Assembly (NCBI RefSeq): GCF_024362695.1
Contig: NC_065417.1
Coordinates: 13,819,001-13,883,000, forward strand
Direction of reading: 5' to 3'
DNA from: Pectinophora gossypiella
Taxonomy: Eukaryota; Arthropoda; Insecta; Lepidoptera; Gelechiidae
Length of the DNA: 64,000 nt
The translations under genes were made by a program, and so were the position numbers. Shown here piece by piece: positions 29,010 to 38,384 of this stretch. The notes under the pieces were generated by a model. The model worked only from the letters and a program-made list of their open reading frames with translations. It was not told where the DNA came from and made no database searches. Position 1 is the first letter of the stretch; each line of letters opens with the position of its first letter.

Positions 29010-29417
29010 GAGGGGTTAAACTGGCCTTTTTTTTGTCGAGACTTATTGTAGATTTGACGCAGATGGCATTAACTACTTGGCCGGACAAATGGGGAGCGCT
29101 GAAGGCTCTCATCTGGTACAACAGAATTAAGACTTAATCGACCCTAGCGGGTCGAAAGCGATAAGCGCTGATTGAGGGAAGTCGTCGACCACGCCGGCGG
29201 GGTCGGTATCGGGGTCCTGAAGTGTTTGGTGTCGCGAGCTGATTGGCTGCCTCTATGGCTGGTTAAACTGGCCACATCGAATCAATTCATCTATAAAAGC
29301 AATATTGCTATATGACATTTGTTTGCATTGCGCACTTACTTTTATATGCGCAAATGTCAAATTGCAAAATTGCTTTCTTAGATGAATTGCTTCGATGTGG
29401 CCATTTTAACCCCCCAG
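29010..29417. mobile_element. MITE-G, copy 2, split by SINE-H
   Basis: The left end AGAGGGGTTAAACTGGCC (29010-29026 region) is separated from CACATCGAATCAATTCATC (29274) by SINE-H. The rest is a near-complete palindrome: AAAGCAATATTGCTATATGA, TGCGCACTTACTTTTATATG, AAATTGCAAAATTGC and CGATGTGGCCATTTTAACCC. Confidence 0.75.
29027..29260 (-). mobile_element. SINE-H, A-tailed, 13-bp target duplication
   Basis: A 234-bp minus-strand insert. Its tail is the T run at 29027, followed by GTCGAGACTTATTGTAGATT, AACTACTTGGCCGGACAAAT, GCGCTGAAGGCTCTCATCTG and a GC-rich head (ACCACGCCGGCGGGGTCGG). Perfect direct repeats GGTTAAACTGGCC (29014-29026 and 29261-29273) bound it, inside MITE-G. Confidence 0.85.
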
Positions 29418-29795
29418 AACCAACGTAGTTTCAGTGCGGGTCAGTGCATTTTGTAATTAAGAAATCACATGAAGTGCGTCGCGCCAAAAGCAGTAGCAGC
29501 GCAGGCGCAGCGCGGCAGCAGTTTGAGCACGACCTGTGCGTTGTCATCACAGTTCAGATTAGGTCAATTTACATGTAAAAAAAGACAAAAAAATATATCG
29601 AAGTGGAGTGTAAAATTAATGTTTGTGTCATTTTAAAGAAAAGATTTTCAGAGACAATAATTAAACAATAGGGTTTGGATTTTAAAAGAACAATGGGTCT
29701 AACGACCTTAATAAGCTATTAATGCATTCTATATAAGTACACGTATAATATTTTCTACTACCCAACAGCGAAGTAATTCAATTTAATCTATCTAT
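29418..29795. other. No gene seen
   Basis: Bases 29478-29540 are CpG- and GC-richer (GTCGCGCCAAAAGCAGTAGC, CGCAGGCGCAGCGCGGCAGC). The rest is AT-rich. Confidence 0.25.
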
Positions 29796-30035
29796 TTATC
29801 GTGTGGGTTGTGAGGTTTGTGTGGCACCATCAACCCTGGTGTCAGGGTTACTATTGAGCCGCCAAAGGCCCCTGACATAGCTCACGTAACGACTACTTAC
29901 TTACATCGGTAAATAGTAGCCGTGACCAACGGCTTAACGTGCCTTCCGAAGCACGGATCATGTTACTTTCGGACAATCAGGTGATCAGCCTCTAATGTCC
30001 TAACCAAACCAAGGATCACAAAGTGAATTTTGTGA
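29796..30035 (-). mobile_element. SINE-A, lacking the tRNA head
   Basis: TTTATCGTGTGGGTTGTGAG, ATCAACCCTGGTGTCAGGGT, GCTTAACGTGCCTTCCGAAG and CCAAGGATCACAAAGTGAAT give all but the first 90 bp of the family. It is 5'-truncated. Confidence 0.75.
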
Positions 30036-30162
30036 ATTTCATTTCAACATACTTGTTGTGTTTATAAGTCTCGTCCCGAGCGATTCTGTTGTTGTCAAAC
30101 ACTCCAACAATGTATGAACAATAAACAATCACAACGTATTACCTACTCTACAATAGGCACTT

Positions 30163-30330
30163 GAGCGTCGCGTGCGCAGTGCGACGCGAAAAAGCGCGCG
30201 CAAAAACGCGTCTGCGCTTTAATGAAGAGTTGGAAGGGCACTTTTTAATTAGCCGGCGCTCACCCGCGCGTGCGCATAGTTCTAGGTACGATACGGTTCA
30301 CGACGCGCCGCGCTATTCTATTTAAAGAAA
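30163..30330. promoter_or_regulatory. CpG-dense patch followed by TATTTAAAG
   Basis: I count about 26 CpG dinucleotides by eye between 30163 and 30313 (GCGTCGCGTGCGC, AAGCGCGCGC, CCGCGCGTGCGCA, ACGACGCGCCGCGC). The flanks have very few. TATTTAAAG follows at 30319. It could be a promoter or CpG-rich regulatory element. There is no clear gene on either side, so the assignment is weak. Confidence 0.25.
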
Positions 30331-31363
30331 TATGGAAAGATTACATTGCAGCGAGCGCGGGTATTCTGAAAACGCGACATAGTGGAGTTTTTAAGTGGCT
30401 TTTTAGTATGGTTCGCTTTAATACAATTATTATATGAAAGAATGTCCATTAAATATATTAATTCTACCCCATAATCTTTATTGTGGTATGCATAGTCAGG
30501 AATACGTACCTCATAAACGTCTTGCATCCTTTAAGTAAGAGTGAGATAATAAATATGTTTCGTTTCCTTTTCACGCTTAAACCGCTTAACATTTTAGATG
30601 TTGTATGGAGATACTTTTGAGAGCCAGAAACATATTCCGGTGGACTTTAATTAAGCTTTTTTCAATTCGGCTAATTGTTGACCCGTCGTAATGCAAAACT
30701 GTCGTGTATTTTTAAAACGGCTAGCCGTAATGTAGAATGTCAGATTATACAATGTGACTGCGACATATACCTAGTGAAAACCACGTAAACGCCTTTTTGA
30801 CAAATAACATTCGGTTGTGATTTTAGTTAACAAAATCTCTCAATAGACAAGCTAGTTTCTATCCCGGTATAAAAATGCGGTCTCATTTTGTCCCGGACTG
30901 AATTTCATTGAAAAAAAAAACGAGATTTTGTTGAAGAAAATTACATTAGTATATGATTTTTCAAAATGGCGGATACGTGGTTTTCGCTATAAGGCGGGTT
31001 ATATAGACTGGAATAATTAACAGCACTGTAACAGCCATAGCATAGTCTAGTGACCACGGCAACCTTGCATTTAGAAGCAGCATAAACTATTTACGAGTTG
31101 GTTACTGTTGGCACGTGCGATTCGTGACCGTGAAGTCTCAGCTTCGTTTCCCGGGTCGACACCCTGCTCTTTATCTCTATAATAATAAAACATATGGGAA
31201 AAAAAATGACAACGCGAAATTTTTGTTTGTCATGATCCTAAATAGGCGCGACACAGATTAAGATTATATTTTCTTTCGATACAATATAAGGAGAAAAAAA
31301 GGCTTATTTAAAAACGATAATAGATATTCGATCATAAAAATGGTTAGATACTAGCCTAAGCGC
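30331..31363. other. No gene seen; HL-like scrap
   Basis: Bases 30527-30640 resemble the HL family (TTCCTTTTCACGCTTAAACC, TTTAGATGTTGTATGGAGAT). The rest, to 31363, is AT-rich DNA without a supportable feature. Confidence 0.3.
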
Positions 31364-31425
31364 CTCCATTTACCTTAAATGGAGCAGCGTAGTTCAATAT
31401 GCTACAAACCACCTTCAATTGGGCG
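31364..31425 (+). mobile_element. SINE-B fragment, diverged
   Basis: AATGGAGCAGCGTAGTTCAA, TATGCTACAAACCACCTTCA and ATTGGGCGA parallel the GGAGCAGCGTGGTGGAGTAT block of SINE-B. Confidence 0.4.
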
Positions 31426-32016
31426 AATCTGTGCAAGATTCCTCACATGCATCTTCAGACTTCGTACCAAAAGTGGCTGGGAGTTGTCTCCTGATTACTC
31501 GTAACAAGCTATTTAGGCGTGAACCTATCGAACGCATGGACGTCAGTACCAGGGTCAGAAACCTCAAGGCTAAGGAACCAATGGGACCCTCAATTAGTAT
31601 TCACACAGAGGGCCTTCACGGAAACGGACAATTTTAAGGACTGTCGTATTTATCAGCAGCGATCAAAAAACTCTTATCTTTCATCATTGCCAAAAGGGTT
31701 ATGACGCGTCCATCTTTAACAATTTCAAGCCCCATTGTCTTCTAAGCTAAAACCTTGTCGACTGTGGTTTATCTTACGCACAAACCCTGACACAACATTT
31801 GTCATAACTTTCGAGATTGGTTATTATTATTATGGCGTATGGCAAAAAAAATATATTATGCGTGGATCATATATCTAGTTTAAGCTCCGTCACACAATGT
31901 AGCTCGGCTATGCCACGTGGAACCGGGTTCTCGTTCACAATGTGAGATATGGTTGATCCGGGTGACCACATTCACAGTGTGGCAACTCCTTTAAGCCCCA
32001 TTTACGTAGGTGATGG
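31426..32016. other. No gene seen
   Basis: CAAAAGTGGCTGGGAGTTGTCTC (from 31469) recurs in similar form at 58196 (CAGTGGCTGCAAGTTGTCTC), so this is repeat DNA of unknown class. A 72-codon frame here is not convincing. Confidence 0.3.
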
Positions 32017-32203
32017 TTGGATTTCCAGTGGTTGGTCCTACACCGGTTCGGTATCTGACGATCCCGATGTCCCGGGTTCGATCTCCCGGTCGGTACATCA
32101 CAAGAATTCACTTTGTGATCTCTAGTTTGGTTAGGACAGTACAGGCTGACCACACGATTATGCGAAAGTTAGATGATCCGTGCTTCACATGGCAAGTTAA
32201 ACA
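32017..32203 (+). mobile_element. SINE-A 5' half with altered head
   Basis: TTCCAGTGGTTGGTCCTACA replaces the usual head. GGTTCGATCTCCCGG (B box), CACTTTGTGATCTCTAGTTT and GATGATCCGTGCTTCACATG follow. The A box is not recognisable, so the copy should be transcriptionally dead. Confidence 0.6.
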
Positions 32204-32502
32204 GGTCTCGACGTATATGTGTAATTGATTAAACTAATCATTCCGAAAGGACTACTGCATGTGGAATCCAAAGTTCAAACAAAAATATCCCGTCCCAGGG
32301 TATTTAGTGGGCATTGTCATCAGTTACACAACAGGAAGGCGTGTTTGAGGATAGCACGAAATTAGCCTGGCCGCTGAGACCGATTTAGAAATTTCCCGGA
32401 CAAAAAGTAGATAGGAACCGGCGCGCCTAAACGACTGCCCCGGCTGACTGTAACACAGTGTCGTAATTGAGTTTTTAGACGCAATATTTTTACTGAAAAT
32501 GT

Positions 32503-32612
32503 CATCATCGTCAATATAAGAGCCACGCTCTTGTCGGTGTAGCATTTTCCATTCCAGTCTATCAAAGGCCAATTCCTTGACTTCCCTATAAGACACGACG
32601 TTAACCTTGAAA
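32503..32612 (-). pseudogene. RTE-type RT C-terminus with 11-bp target duplication
   Basis: The minus-strand frame reads VNVVSYREVKELAFDRLEWK, then MLHRQERGSYIDDDD, about 36 codons with no internal lesion. The DNA tail is GACGATGATG. Direct repeats ACTGAAAATGT (32492-32502 and 32613-32623) show a 5'-truncated target-primed insertion. The LHRQERGS end is intact here, unlike the copies at 9841 and 19680. The catalytic core is absent. Confidence 0.85.
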
Positions 32613-32643
32613 ACTGAAAATGTAAGAATATATAATAGTTTAA

Positions 32644-32706
32644 TTTACATTGACCTTCAACAAGTTTATCCATGATAATTACGTTGAATAAATGATTCTG
32701 ATTTCT
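32644..32706 (-). repeat. Repeat S, copy 2
   Basis: ACATTGACCTTCAACAAGTT, TATCCATGATAATTACGTTG and AATAAATGATTCTGATTTC are the reverse complement of 2212-2275 with few differences. Confidence 0.6.
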
Positions 32707-33325
32707 TAGGAAAGAGGTAAGTCGACATGACGATAATAATTAAACAGAAAACACATGTTTTCAGACAATAAATCAATCAGTTTCTTCATGTTTTGACTAC
32801 AATTAGAGTACGTTGATGGGCATATTAAATATGTTAATTAGGCTGGTTTCACTATGTTCGAATTCACAAACTTATAAAAATACCTTTTAATAGTGCCAAA
32901 TAGGCAACAAAACTAAAACTTGGTGTTCTGCAAATATGCAGCAAATATGTTAATGAACAAAATGAAACGATAAACGGTTAACTGTATTCCGTTAATTGCT
33001 TTTAGGATTCTTAGTATTTCTAATTCTAGGTTCCTAATCCTTCTCAAAACACATTTTTTGAAATATCTTGCAAGAGTTGAGAGAGGTATAATTTAGGTTT
33101 CGTGGTAGTTATGCCTGTCTATATATCCGTTCATTTATGACAGCTTAAATTTAATAACGTTATAGTTTAGTATAATTCTGTTTATTGGTACTTTTTATGG
33201 CCAAGATAATTAAGGAGTTTTTATCTCTAATCATTCTACTTTTTTAGCTTCAAAGTAACATGACATTAGCTCACGACTATGTACATGAACTAAGTACCCA
33301 CACTTCACCGAGCTTACTGTTATAG
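32707..33325. other. No feature seen
   Basis: AT-rich DNA with no supportable feature. Confidence 0.3.
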
Positions 33326-33655
33326 GTCGTCAAAGTGACCGAAAATATGTTCCAGAGACGCGTCGGTGTAACAGCGTCCCGCCTTAAAAAGCCAGATATT
33401 TCTGTCGTGGACACCCAACACTCTCAGACACGGTTACAAACGTTGGGGACACATGACTTATATGGTGCGAACTTACGTCACAGTAACCTGAACTTTACAC
33501 GTAAATCAATATTTATGTGGGTAGAAGAAAAATTTAAAGACGAAGAACTTCTATGCTGTGACATAACAGAAATCGTACAATCTGCGTGTGTTCCAGGGCA
33601 TGTCGTAAAATCCGACAAAGTGATTGCGTGTGTTATTGCTAATATGATGGACTAG
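33326..33655 (+). CDS. Orphan open frame, possible terminal exon, unknown product
   Basis: A frame opens after CTTACTGTTATAG, a plausible 3' splice site ending at 33325, and runs to TAG at 33653-33655. The first ATG is at 33335, giving 106 codons. The composition is ordinary for a globular protein: mixed charge, a cysteine pair (LLCCDITE) and no low complexity. No part overlaps a repeat copy I can identify, which makes it the best candidate for non-repeat coding DNA here. I recognise no family. A stop lies a few codons upstream in the same frame, so if real it needs splicing or the ATG as start. It may be chance. Confidence 0.25.
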   Translation, partial: VVKVTENMFQRRVGVTASRLKKPDISVVDTQHSQTRLQTLGTHDLYGANLRHSNLNFTRKSIFMWVEEKFKDEELLCCDITEIVQSACVPGHVVKSDKVIACVIANMMD

Positions 33656-34252
33656 TGTATGGGCATAGGCTGATCCCTTGTCACGTGTATGTTAACAATG
33701 AAGAATAGATTTATTGCCGAAGATTTTTCGAAAACGAAGTAGAAAAGTGAAACCATAAATAGGCCCACAGACGAATGGGGATGATAAATTATGGCGACGA
33801 TTTTGTTCTGATATATTTGTACAAAAGATGCTTGTCTATATCATTCTTTCTAACACAAAACGTATAATTTCCATATCAATAACAAACAAAACTTCGGGAG
33901 CGATAAACTCTTAGGCTATCGAGGTGGATAAACTTTCATTGGTCGCCAGAATCCTTGGCAATGGCCAGAGCATTGCGTCTGCCAAATAACTGGCTTCGGA
34001 AATGAAAGAGATTCTAGTTTCTTGAAGTTTGATGCCCTTTGATCTTTTAATGTGGCTCGTGTTACATTTTACCCGTTGGTATGCTCTAATTTGATGTAAC
34101 ATTCTAATTTATACAAGCTATATTTAGTTTGCTTGTCACAGTTTAATATAATTATAGAACGAGTCACGTATGTCAAAGCCTTTAGACATAACGGCTTCAA
34201 GGCAATTTATTTCAAAACAATTTACCCAATCACTATTATGATTTAGGTATGT
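33656..34252. other. No feature seen
   Basis: AT-rich DNA with no supportable feature. Confidence 0.3.
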
Positions 34253-34372
34253 CCAATCACGATGACTATCATGTACACATTAACTGGACAAATTGAATTT
34301 GAATTCTCACTAAATTATCATTTTAAATTATGACAGGGTTCTAAACTATCTACATGGTATTCGTGACTGTAC
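34253..34372. mobile_element. MITE-D, copy 5, reverse orientation
   Basis: ATGTACACATTAACTGGACA, AATTGAATTTGAATTCTCAC and GACAGGGTTCTAAACTATC follow the family order with decay, ending TATTCGTGACTGTACC. Confidence 0.5.
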
Positions 34373-34766
34373 CTTTTTAGAACCATGTTTCTCACAACTG
34401 CAATCGGCGGTCAAACAAATGAATGAGATGTTGGGATTGACATTGCCTAATGGTCTGGACATACTACTTGAGGGGATAAGTCTTGCACGAACGAGATAAT
34501 TACTTCTACACCTGCGTGATATGTCTTATTAACTCTTGTTAATACCTGAGAGTGAGTACTGACTTAGGGTTCAGTGGTAATCTGTTAGAACGGTATTTTG
34601 TGGGTTGACCGATCCATTAGTGGTGATTAGTGCTTTGGTCTGATGTTTTTTATATGTTACTGTGTGTAGCGTCCATACATGATAAATAATATCTTTCTTT
34701 TTAGTGATCAGAAGACAATCTACAGCCACTTTGAAAAGAAGTTGTAAGATGAATATGATGGACCGT
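34373..34766. other. No feature seen
   Basis: No repeat copy recognised. The last 15 bases (34752-34766) are the left target-site repeat of the next element. Confidence 0.3.
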
Positions 34767-35169
34767 CTAAGGAATTATCATCAGAAATCCTTACTCTCAC
34801 TAGGGGGCGGGTTATGATTTTAATACGGGCCCTCACGGGGCATTGTAGACTCAATAAGCACCTACACAGAATGGAGCTGACCGAGTCTCCTTTATGCAGA
34901 TTCTGCTTAGGGGAAGATGAGACGCCACTACATCTGCTATGCATCTGTGAGGCTCTCATATATAGTAGAAGCCGTGCACTTGGGGGCCACATAATGGACT
35001 CCCAGGAAGTCATGGAGCTTTCTGCCAAAAAGACGTTGGATCTCTTCGAACGGATCGGTATAGAGGAGGATATTTAAATGTAGGGATTTAGGTCACAATA
35101 GATCTGTCAAGGTCGCAGGGATCTCGCGGGCTGTATTCAGTCCGGCCCTCACAACTCTCAAATAATAAT
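34767..35169 (+). mobile_element. R1/Jockey-type LINE 3' end, 15-bp target duplication
   Basis: A 403-bp insert lies between perfect direct repeats AATATGATGGACCGT (34752-34766 and 35170-35184). It holds the ORF2 C-terminus described separately and a short 3' UTR (TCACAATAGATCTGTCAAGG, CGGCCCTCACAACTCTC), ending in an AATAATAATA tail. The 5' end is truncated inside the coding region. Confidence 0.9.
34788..35077 (+). pseudogene. LINE ORF2 C-terminus with CCHC-like knuckle
   Basis: From the ATG at 34814 the frame reads ALTGHCRLNKHLHRMELTE, SPLCRFCLGEDETPLHLLCI, then SRALGGHIMDSQEVMELSA and TAA at 35075-35077. The C-x2-C-x7-H-x3-C cluster (CRFC ... HLLC) after the RNase H/RT region is the C-terminal zinc knuckle of R1/Jockey-type ORF2 by family knowledge. 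The frame is open upstream of the ATG to about 34788 and has no lesion. RT, endonuclease and most of RNase H are missing, so it is a dead fragment despite the clean frame. Confidence 0.8.
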
Positions 35170-35189
35170 AATATGATGGACCGTGTCAT

Positions 35190-35485
35190 CATAGAATAAA
35201 GAAAAAACAAAAAGATTAACAAAAAGGAGCTTAGGTTTTTTCACTATAACATAAGTAGAATAAGGTATAAAACTACGTATAGAACGGCGACTCTCCGCTT
35301 CCCACTAGCGTCTGAGCTAAGTTTTATTCATCCCCCCCCCCCCCATAAATATAGTTTAGACTTGATTCGTATGGCGTCAGACGTCACACACACAAATGCG
35401 CGTGTACGATAATGTCAATGTGTGGTGTCTGAGTAAAACGAGGTGGTTTGTATGAAGTGTCCGGGGTGTGACTATAAGGCAACGA
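35190..35485 (+). mobile_element. MITE-F with spacer and poly-C
   Basis: CATAGAATAAAG at 35191, just after the target-site repeat of the LINE, is the outer end. About 70 bp of unrelated DNA follow, then ACTACGTATAGAACGGCGAC, a 13-C run, GTATGGCGTCAGACGTCACA, GTGTCCGGGGTGTGACTATA. The right arm is missing. Confidence 0.6.
35332..35344 (+). repeat. Poly-C tract, 13 C
   Basis: Thirteen consecutive C at the same MITE-F site that holds 23 C at 1148-1170. Confidence 0.95.
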
Positions 35486-36071
35486 TATAAGGATAATTTT
35501 ACAAGTAGCCTTTTCGCCCGACAACCGATATCAAACATTACCAGGTGGTCTTGATATATTTTTAGCCAATGGAATGCAAAAAGACAGTTGCGCCAAATAA
35601 TTTTTAATTTATTCATAATGGACTCGGGAGATTAAATTTAAAAAACCTCTCAGAACCGAATGTCCTTTGCCGATTTTATCTGGCTCGTCCCCAAAAGGTA
35701 TAAAAGTCGTTCCCATTCCGCTAATTAGACCAGAAGATACAAAAGTCAAGTGATTTAGATTATCGAGAGCCTTGGCCTGTTATGCAGATGATAAGAACTT
35801 AAATATAAACTTTATGATGCAAATATTCGGTAATGATGGAAAATATTGGGAAGGACACTCCGCAAGCGATGTGACAGCACGGGAGAAAAGTGCAGGTGAA
35901 ATTATAATTATAATAGTGTCCGATGGAGTCTAGTCATAACTCGGATATGTATCTATTTTGTGTCTAGATACAAAAATCGAATTCTTATCGTGTGCCGCTT
36001 TTCTGTGTAAGTGCGAGAGAGACACAGTCCGCGCTCTCCCCCTTACTCTTTAGCTGCTTTTGGCTTTTTTA
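35486..36071. other. No feature seen
   Basis: AT-rich DNA. Bases 36008-36071 (GTGCGAGAGAGACACAG, CTCTCCCCCTTACTCTTTAG) recur inverted at about 63898-63955 next to another MITE-F arm, so they belong to a larger form of that repeat. Confidence 0.35.
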
Positions 36072-36148
36072 AAACTAAAGTAAGACCGAGAGAGGGTGAG
36101 GTCAACGCTCGAAACGAATTGGTGCGGGGCGGAGGGTTACCGTTGAAA
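36072..36148 (-). mobile_element. MITE-F arm
   Basis: ACTAAAGTAAGACCGAGAGA, GGGTGAGGTCAACGC and GAATTGGTGCGGGGCGGAGG match the arm at the window start. It breaks after GGTTACCGTT. Confidence 0.6.
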
Positions 36149-36384
36149 GAAGACAGAGAGACAGACCCAACTCAAGCCCCTAACCCCTTTGAGGGTTGAC
36201 AGACTAGTCATCGGAAAACAACTACAAACTACACTTGGTGTTGAAGTCTTAAGTTGGATACCTAATGTGACAATGACAGACCCTATGACAGTACTTCTTT
36301 TAGATACTTAATAGGGGTACAGCCACGCGTACATAAACTTACGCGCATTTCCCACCGGGACTTATCCCGGTGCCTCGGTGCTTG

Positions 36385-36402
36385 GTCTCCCCCTAAATCT
36401 TG
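36385..36402 (-). other. Possible polypurine tract of an LTR element
   Basis: The minus strand reads TTTAGGGGGAGACCAAG just downstream of the integrase stop codon. That is the expected position of a polypurine tract. The 3' LTR that should follow could not be delimited. Confidence 0.4.
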
Positions 36403-36412
36403 TAATTAGCAA

Positions 36413-36720
36413 CTATTGGTCTTTCGTTACTGAGGTCTGCAGCATCTGATCGACGTGCCTCTTGCAGGTCTCGCCATCATCCGTTCTCACCAAATAATGC
36501 ATCGGCCCCAGTACTCACAACCTCGCCAAATTTCCATTTCTGGGACAGGTCCGTATAGTTTCGGACCTGTACCCTCTGGCCTAAACAGAACACCCTCGTC
36601 TGCGGGTCTTGTCGCTATGTTATGTTCGGTTTTCATCACAAAACCTCTGAGCCTCATGTGTAGAGAGCGACTATGGAATTCCATTTCCTTCGATACTGAC
36701 TTCCCTTGCTTCTTGTAATA
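36413..36720 (-). pseudogene. Ty3/Gypsy integrase C-terminal remnant
   Basis: The minus strand codes, across frames, for the end of a Gypsy-type integrase: HSRSLHMRLRGFVMKTE near 36670, RVQVRNY and WKFGEVVS near 36530-36590, then YLVRTDDGETCKRHVDQML and a TAG at 36413-36415. The G-Y-V-DG-RHVDQ pattern is the conserved C-terminal module of these integrases. Lesions are an in-frame TAG near 36616 and one extra base near 36506. The catalytic D-D-E core is not present in the window. A 130-codon open frame over this area reads the wrong frame for half its length. Confidence 0.7.
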
Positions 36721-37050
36721 GAAGTATTTAATTAAATAACAAACAAATTGAAACACATACATAATTTGAACACGTAAATACAACCGACCGACTTTAACCC
36801 TCTCTAAGCCGGATATAAAATTAACAAAGGGTAAAAACTCAAATTTTGCACGGCCGGGGTGAACATAAAGTGGCATCATAATATCGGCTGGATTCCGCGA
36901 AGTAATTTCACTGTCTAAGGAGGGTTGGGACTAGTGATGCGATAAGCCGCTATTCTTACAAATAATTCTATTTATTTATTTTATTTTGGGAACTTACGTT
37001 TTCGTGGAAGGCAAGAGAGAAACCACTGCCCTGTTTTTCCCTAAAAAAGT
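36721..37050. other. No feature seen
   Basis: AT-rich DNA that could be further remains of the LTR element. No motif is readable. Confidence 0.25.
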
Positions 37051-37112
37051 AGTATGGAGAACGCTACAGCGTCAAGAGCTGGGCTCTTAAATTAGTAATG
37101 ATGACGTTTTTA
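37051..37112 (+). pseudogene. RTE-type RT tail scrap
   Basis: AGTATGGAGAACGCTACAGC, GTCAAGAGCTGGGCTCTTAA reads EWRTLQRQELGS with altered residues and a stop, followed by TAATGATGACG. Same family as 10625. Confidence 0.6.
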
Positions 37113-37591
37113 ATGAGGTACTTTCCAGACTACGTTCCCCAAACACAATATAGATGGCGCTGTTCAGATTTAACGTAATAAATAATTATTACCTTACCTA
37201 TTTTTTTTGTACTTTACCTATACAAAAACTATATAAAAAAAAATTGTTGCTTAATATTTGGATCAGATACGTATAGAATTATGTTGCAACCTATATTTCT
37301 TCTCTTTATATTGATCAGGATAATAATCGGTGGAAGATGTGTTGTGCCTGAGTGTAATAACAAGGGTCGTCATTTATACCTAAAAACAAAGATAAAAGAT
37401 GTATATGTCTATTATCCGTGAAATTAGAAGGTTAAACGAAGACAAAACTGTACAGTGCCATCTACAGTTCTTTTTAAATATATAAATACCAATGACAAGC
37501 TTCCACATATTATTATATCAAATACTTAAGTTTAAAGTAATAATTGGGAACAGTGGGTGACCGAGACAAACATGAATAAAAAATATGTTTT
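37113..37591. other. No feature seen
   Basis: AT-rich DNA with no supportable feature. Confidence 0.3.
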
Positions 37592-37602
37592 TATCTTCCA
37601 TT

Positions 37603-37933
37603 CTTCTTCTTCTTCTTATCGTGTGGGTTGTGAGGTGACGTACCAACCTCATCAACCCTGGTGTCAGGGTTATTATTGAGCCGCCAAAGGCCCCTGACAT
37701 GACTCATGTAACGACTACTTACTTACATCAGTAAGTAGTAACCGGGACCAACGGCTTAACGTGCCTTCCGAAGCACGGATTATCTTACTTTCGGACAATC
37801 AGGTGATCAGCCTGTAATGTCCTAACCAAACTAGGGATCACAAAGTGATTTTTGTGATATGTCCCCACCGGGATTCGAACCCGGGGCCTCCGGATCGTGA
37901 GTCCAACGCTCAACCACTGGACCACAGAGGCCG
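37603..37933 (-). mobile_element. SINE-A, full length, perfect 11-bp target duplication
   Basis: Reference copy. On the minus strand: head with TGGTCCAGTGG (A box), GGTTCGAATCC (B box), CACAAAAATCACTTTGTGATC, GATAATCCGTGCTTCGGAAG, the inverted pair CTTACTGATGTAAGTAAG, GGCCTTTGGCGGCTCAATAA, CCTGACACCAGGGTTGATGA, and a GAAGAAGAAGAAG tail. Direct repeats TATCTTCCATT (37592-37602 and 37934-37944) are identical, and both promoter boxes match the consensus. It is recent enough that the duplication has not decayed. Confidence 0.95.
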
Positions 37934-38035
37934 TATCTTCCATTTAAATATCATTGACAGCTAAACAAATATCATAAGCGATAGGTCAGTAACATGTTAC
38001 TGTAGAGTTTATCATGCATCCGATACTCCTAACTA

Positions 38036-38241
38036 TACTGGATGTTAGTGACATCGTAACGAAAACTTTGAGGGATGATTCAGTTAATAATTCTGAGTTA
38101 ATGTCAAGTGGAATTTTCCATCGCAAAAGTATAGAATTTAAATAATTTAAATGCTAAAAAAATAACATGATATTAACTTAGAATCATGGTCTGAATCACC
38201 TATCAAAATTTTCGTTATGACGTCACTAACACCTTGTATAG
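38036..38241. mobile_element. MITE-E, single unit
   Basis: GATGTTAGTGACATCGTAAC, TCAAGTGGAATTTTCCATCG, GGTCTGAATCACC and TTCGTTATGACGTCACTAAC follow the family order. Confidence 0.65.
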
Positions 38242-38384
38242 GTCCATTCTTGAGTTTAATAATGTACGAAATAGACATAATGTGGTTGGTGTAGAAAATT
38301 CGTCCAAATTTGGCTACGGCCAATATAGGACGGATTACGATAAAATTTCCGTACATCTGACAGCACTATTTGGGAGGGGCTAAT

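Noticed and set aside
32600..32623. 3' splice site (CATTTTCAG) before the RT codons on the minus strand
   Set aside because: The same ACATTTTCAGT occurs on the other side of the fragment, so it is a target-site duplication.
36487..36879. 130-codon minus-strand frame as a hypothetical protein
   Set aside because: The conserved Gypsy integrase residues lie in another frame over much of it. It is a frameshifted pseudogene.
37850..37933. tRNA gene on the minus strand
   Set aside because: A and B boxes are present, but the sequence continues into the SINE-A body with a target duplication. It is a SINE head, as are the similar stretches at 2723, 18369, 45453, 52794 and 57269.
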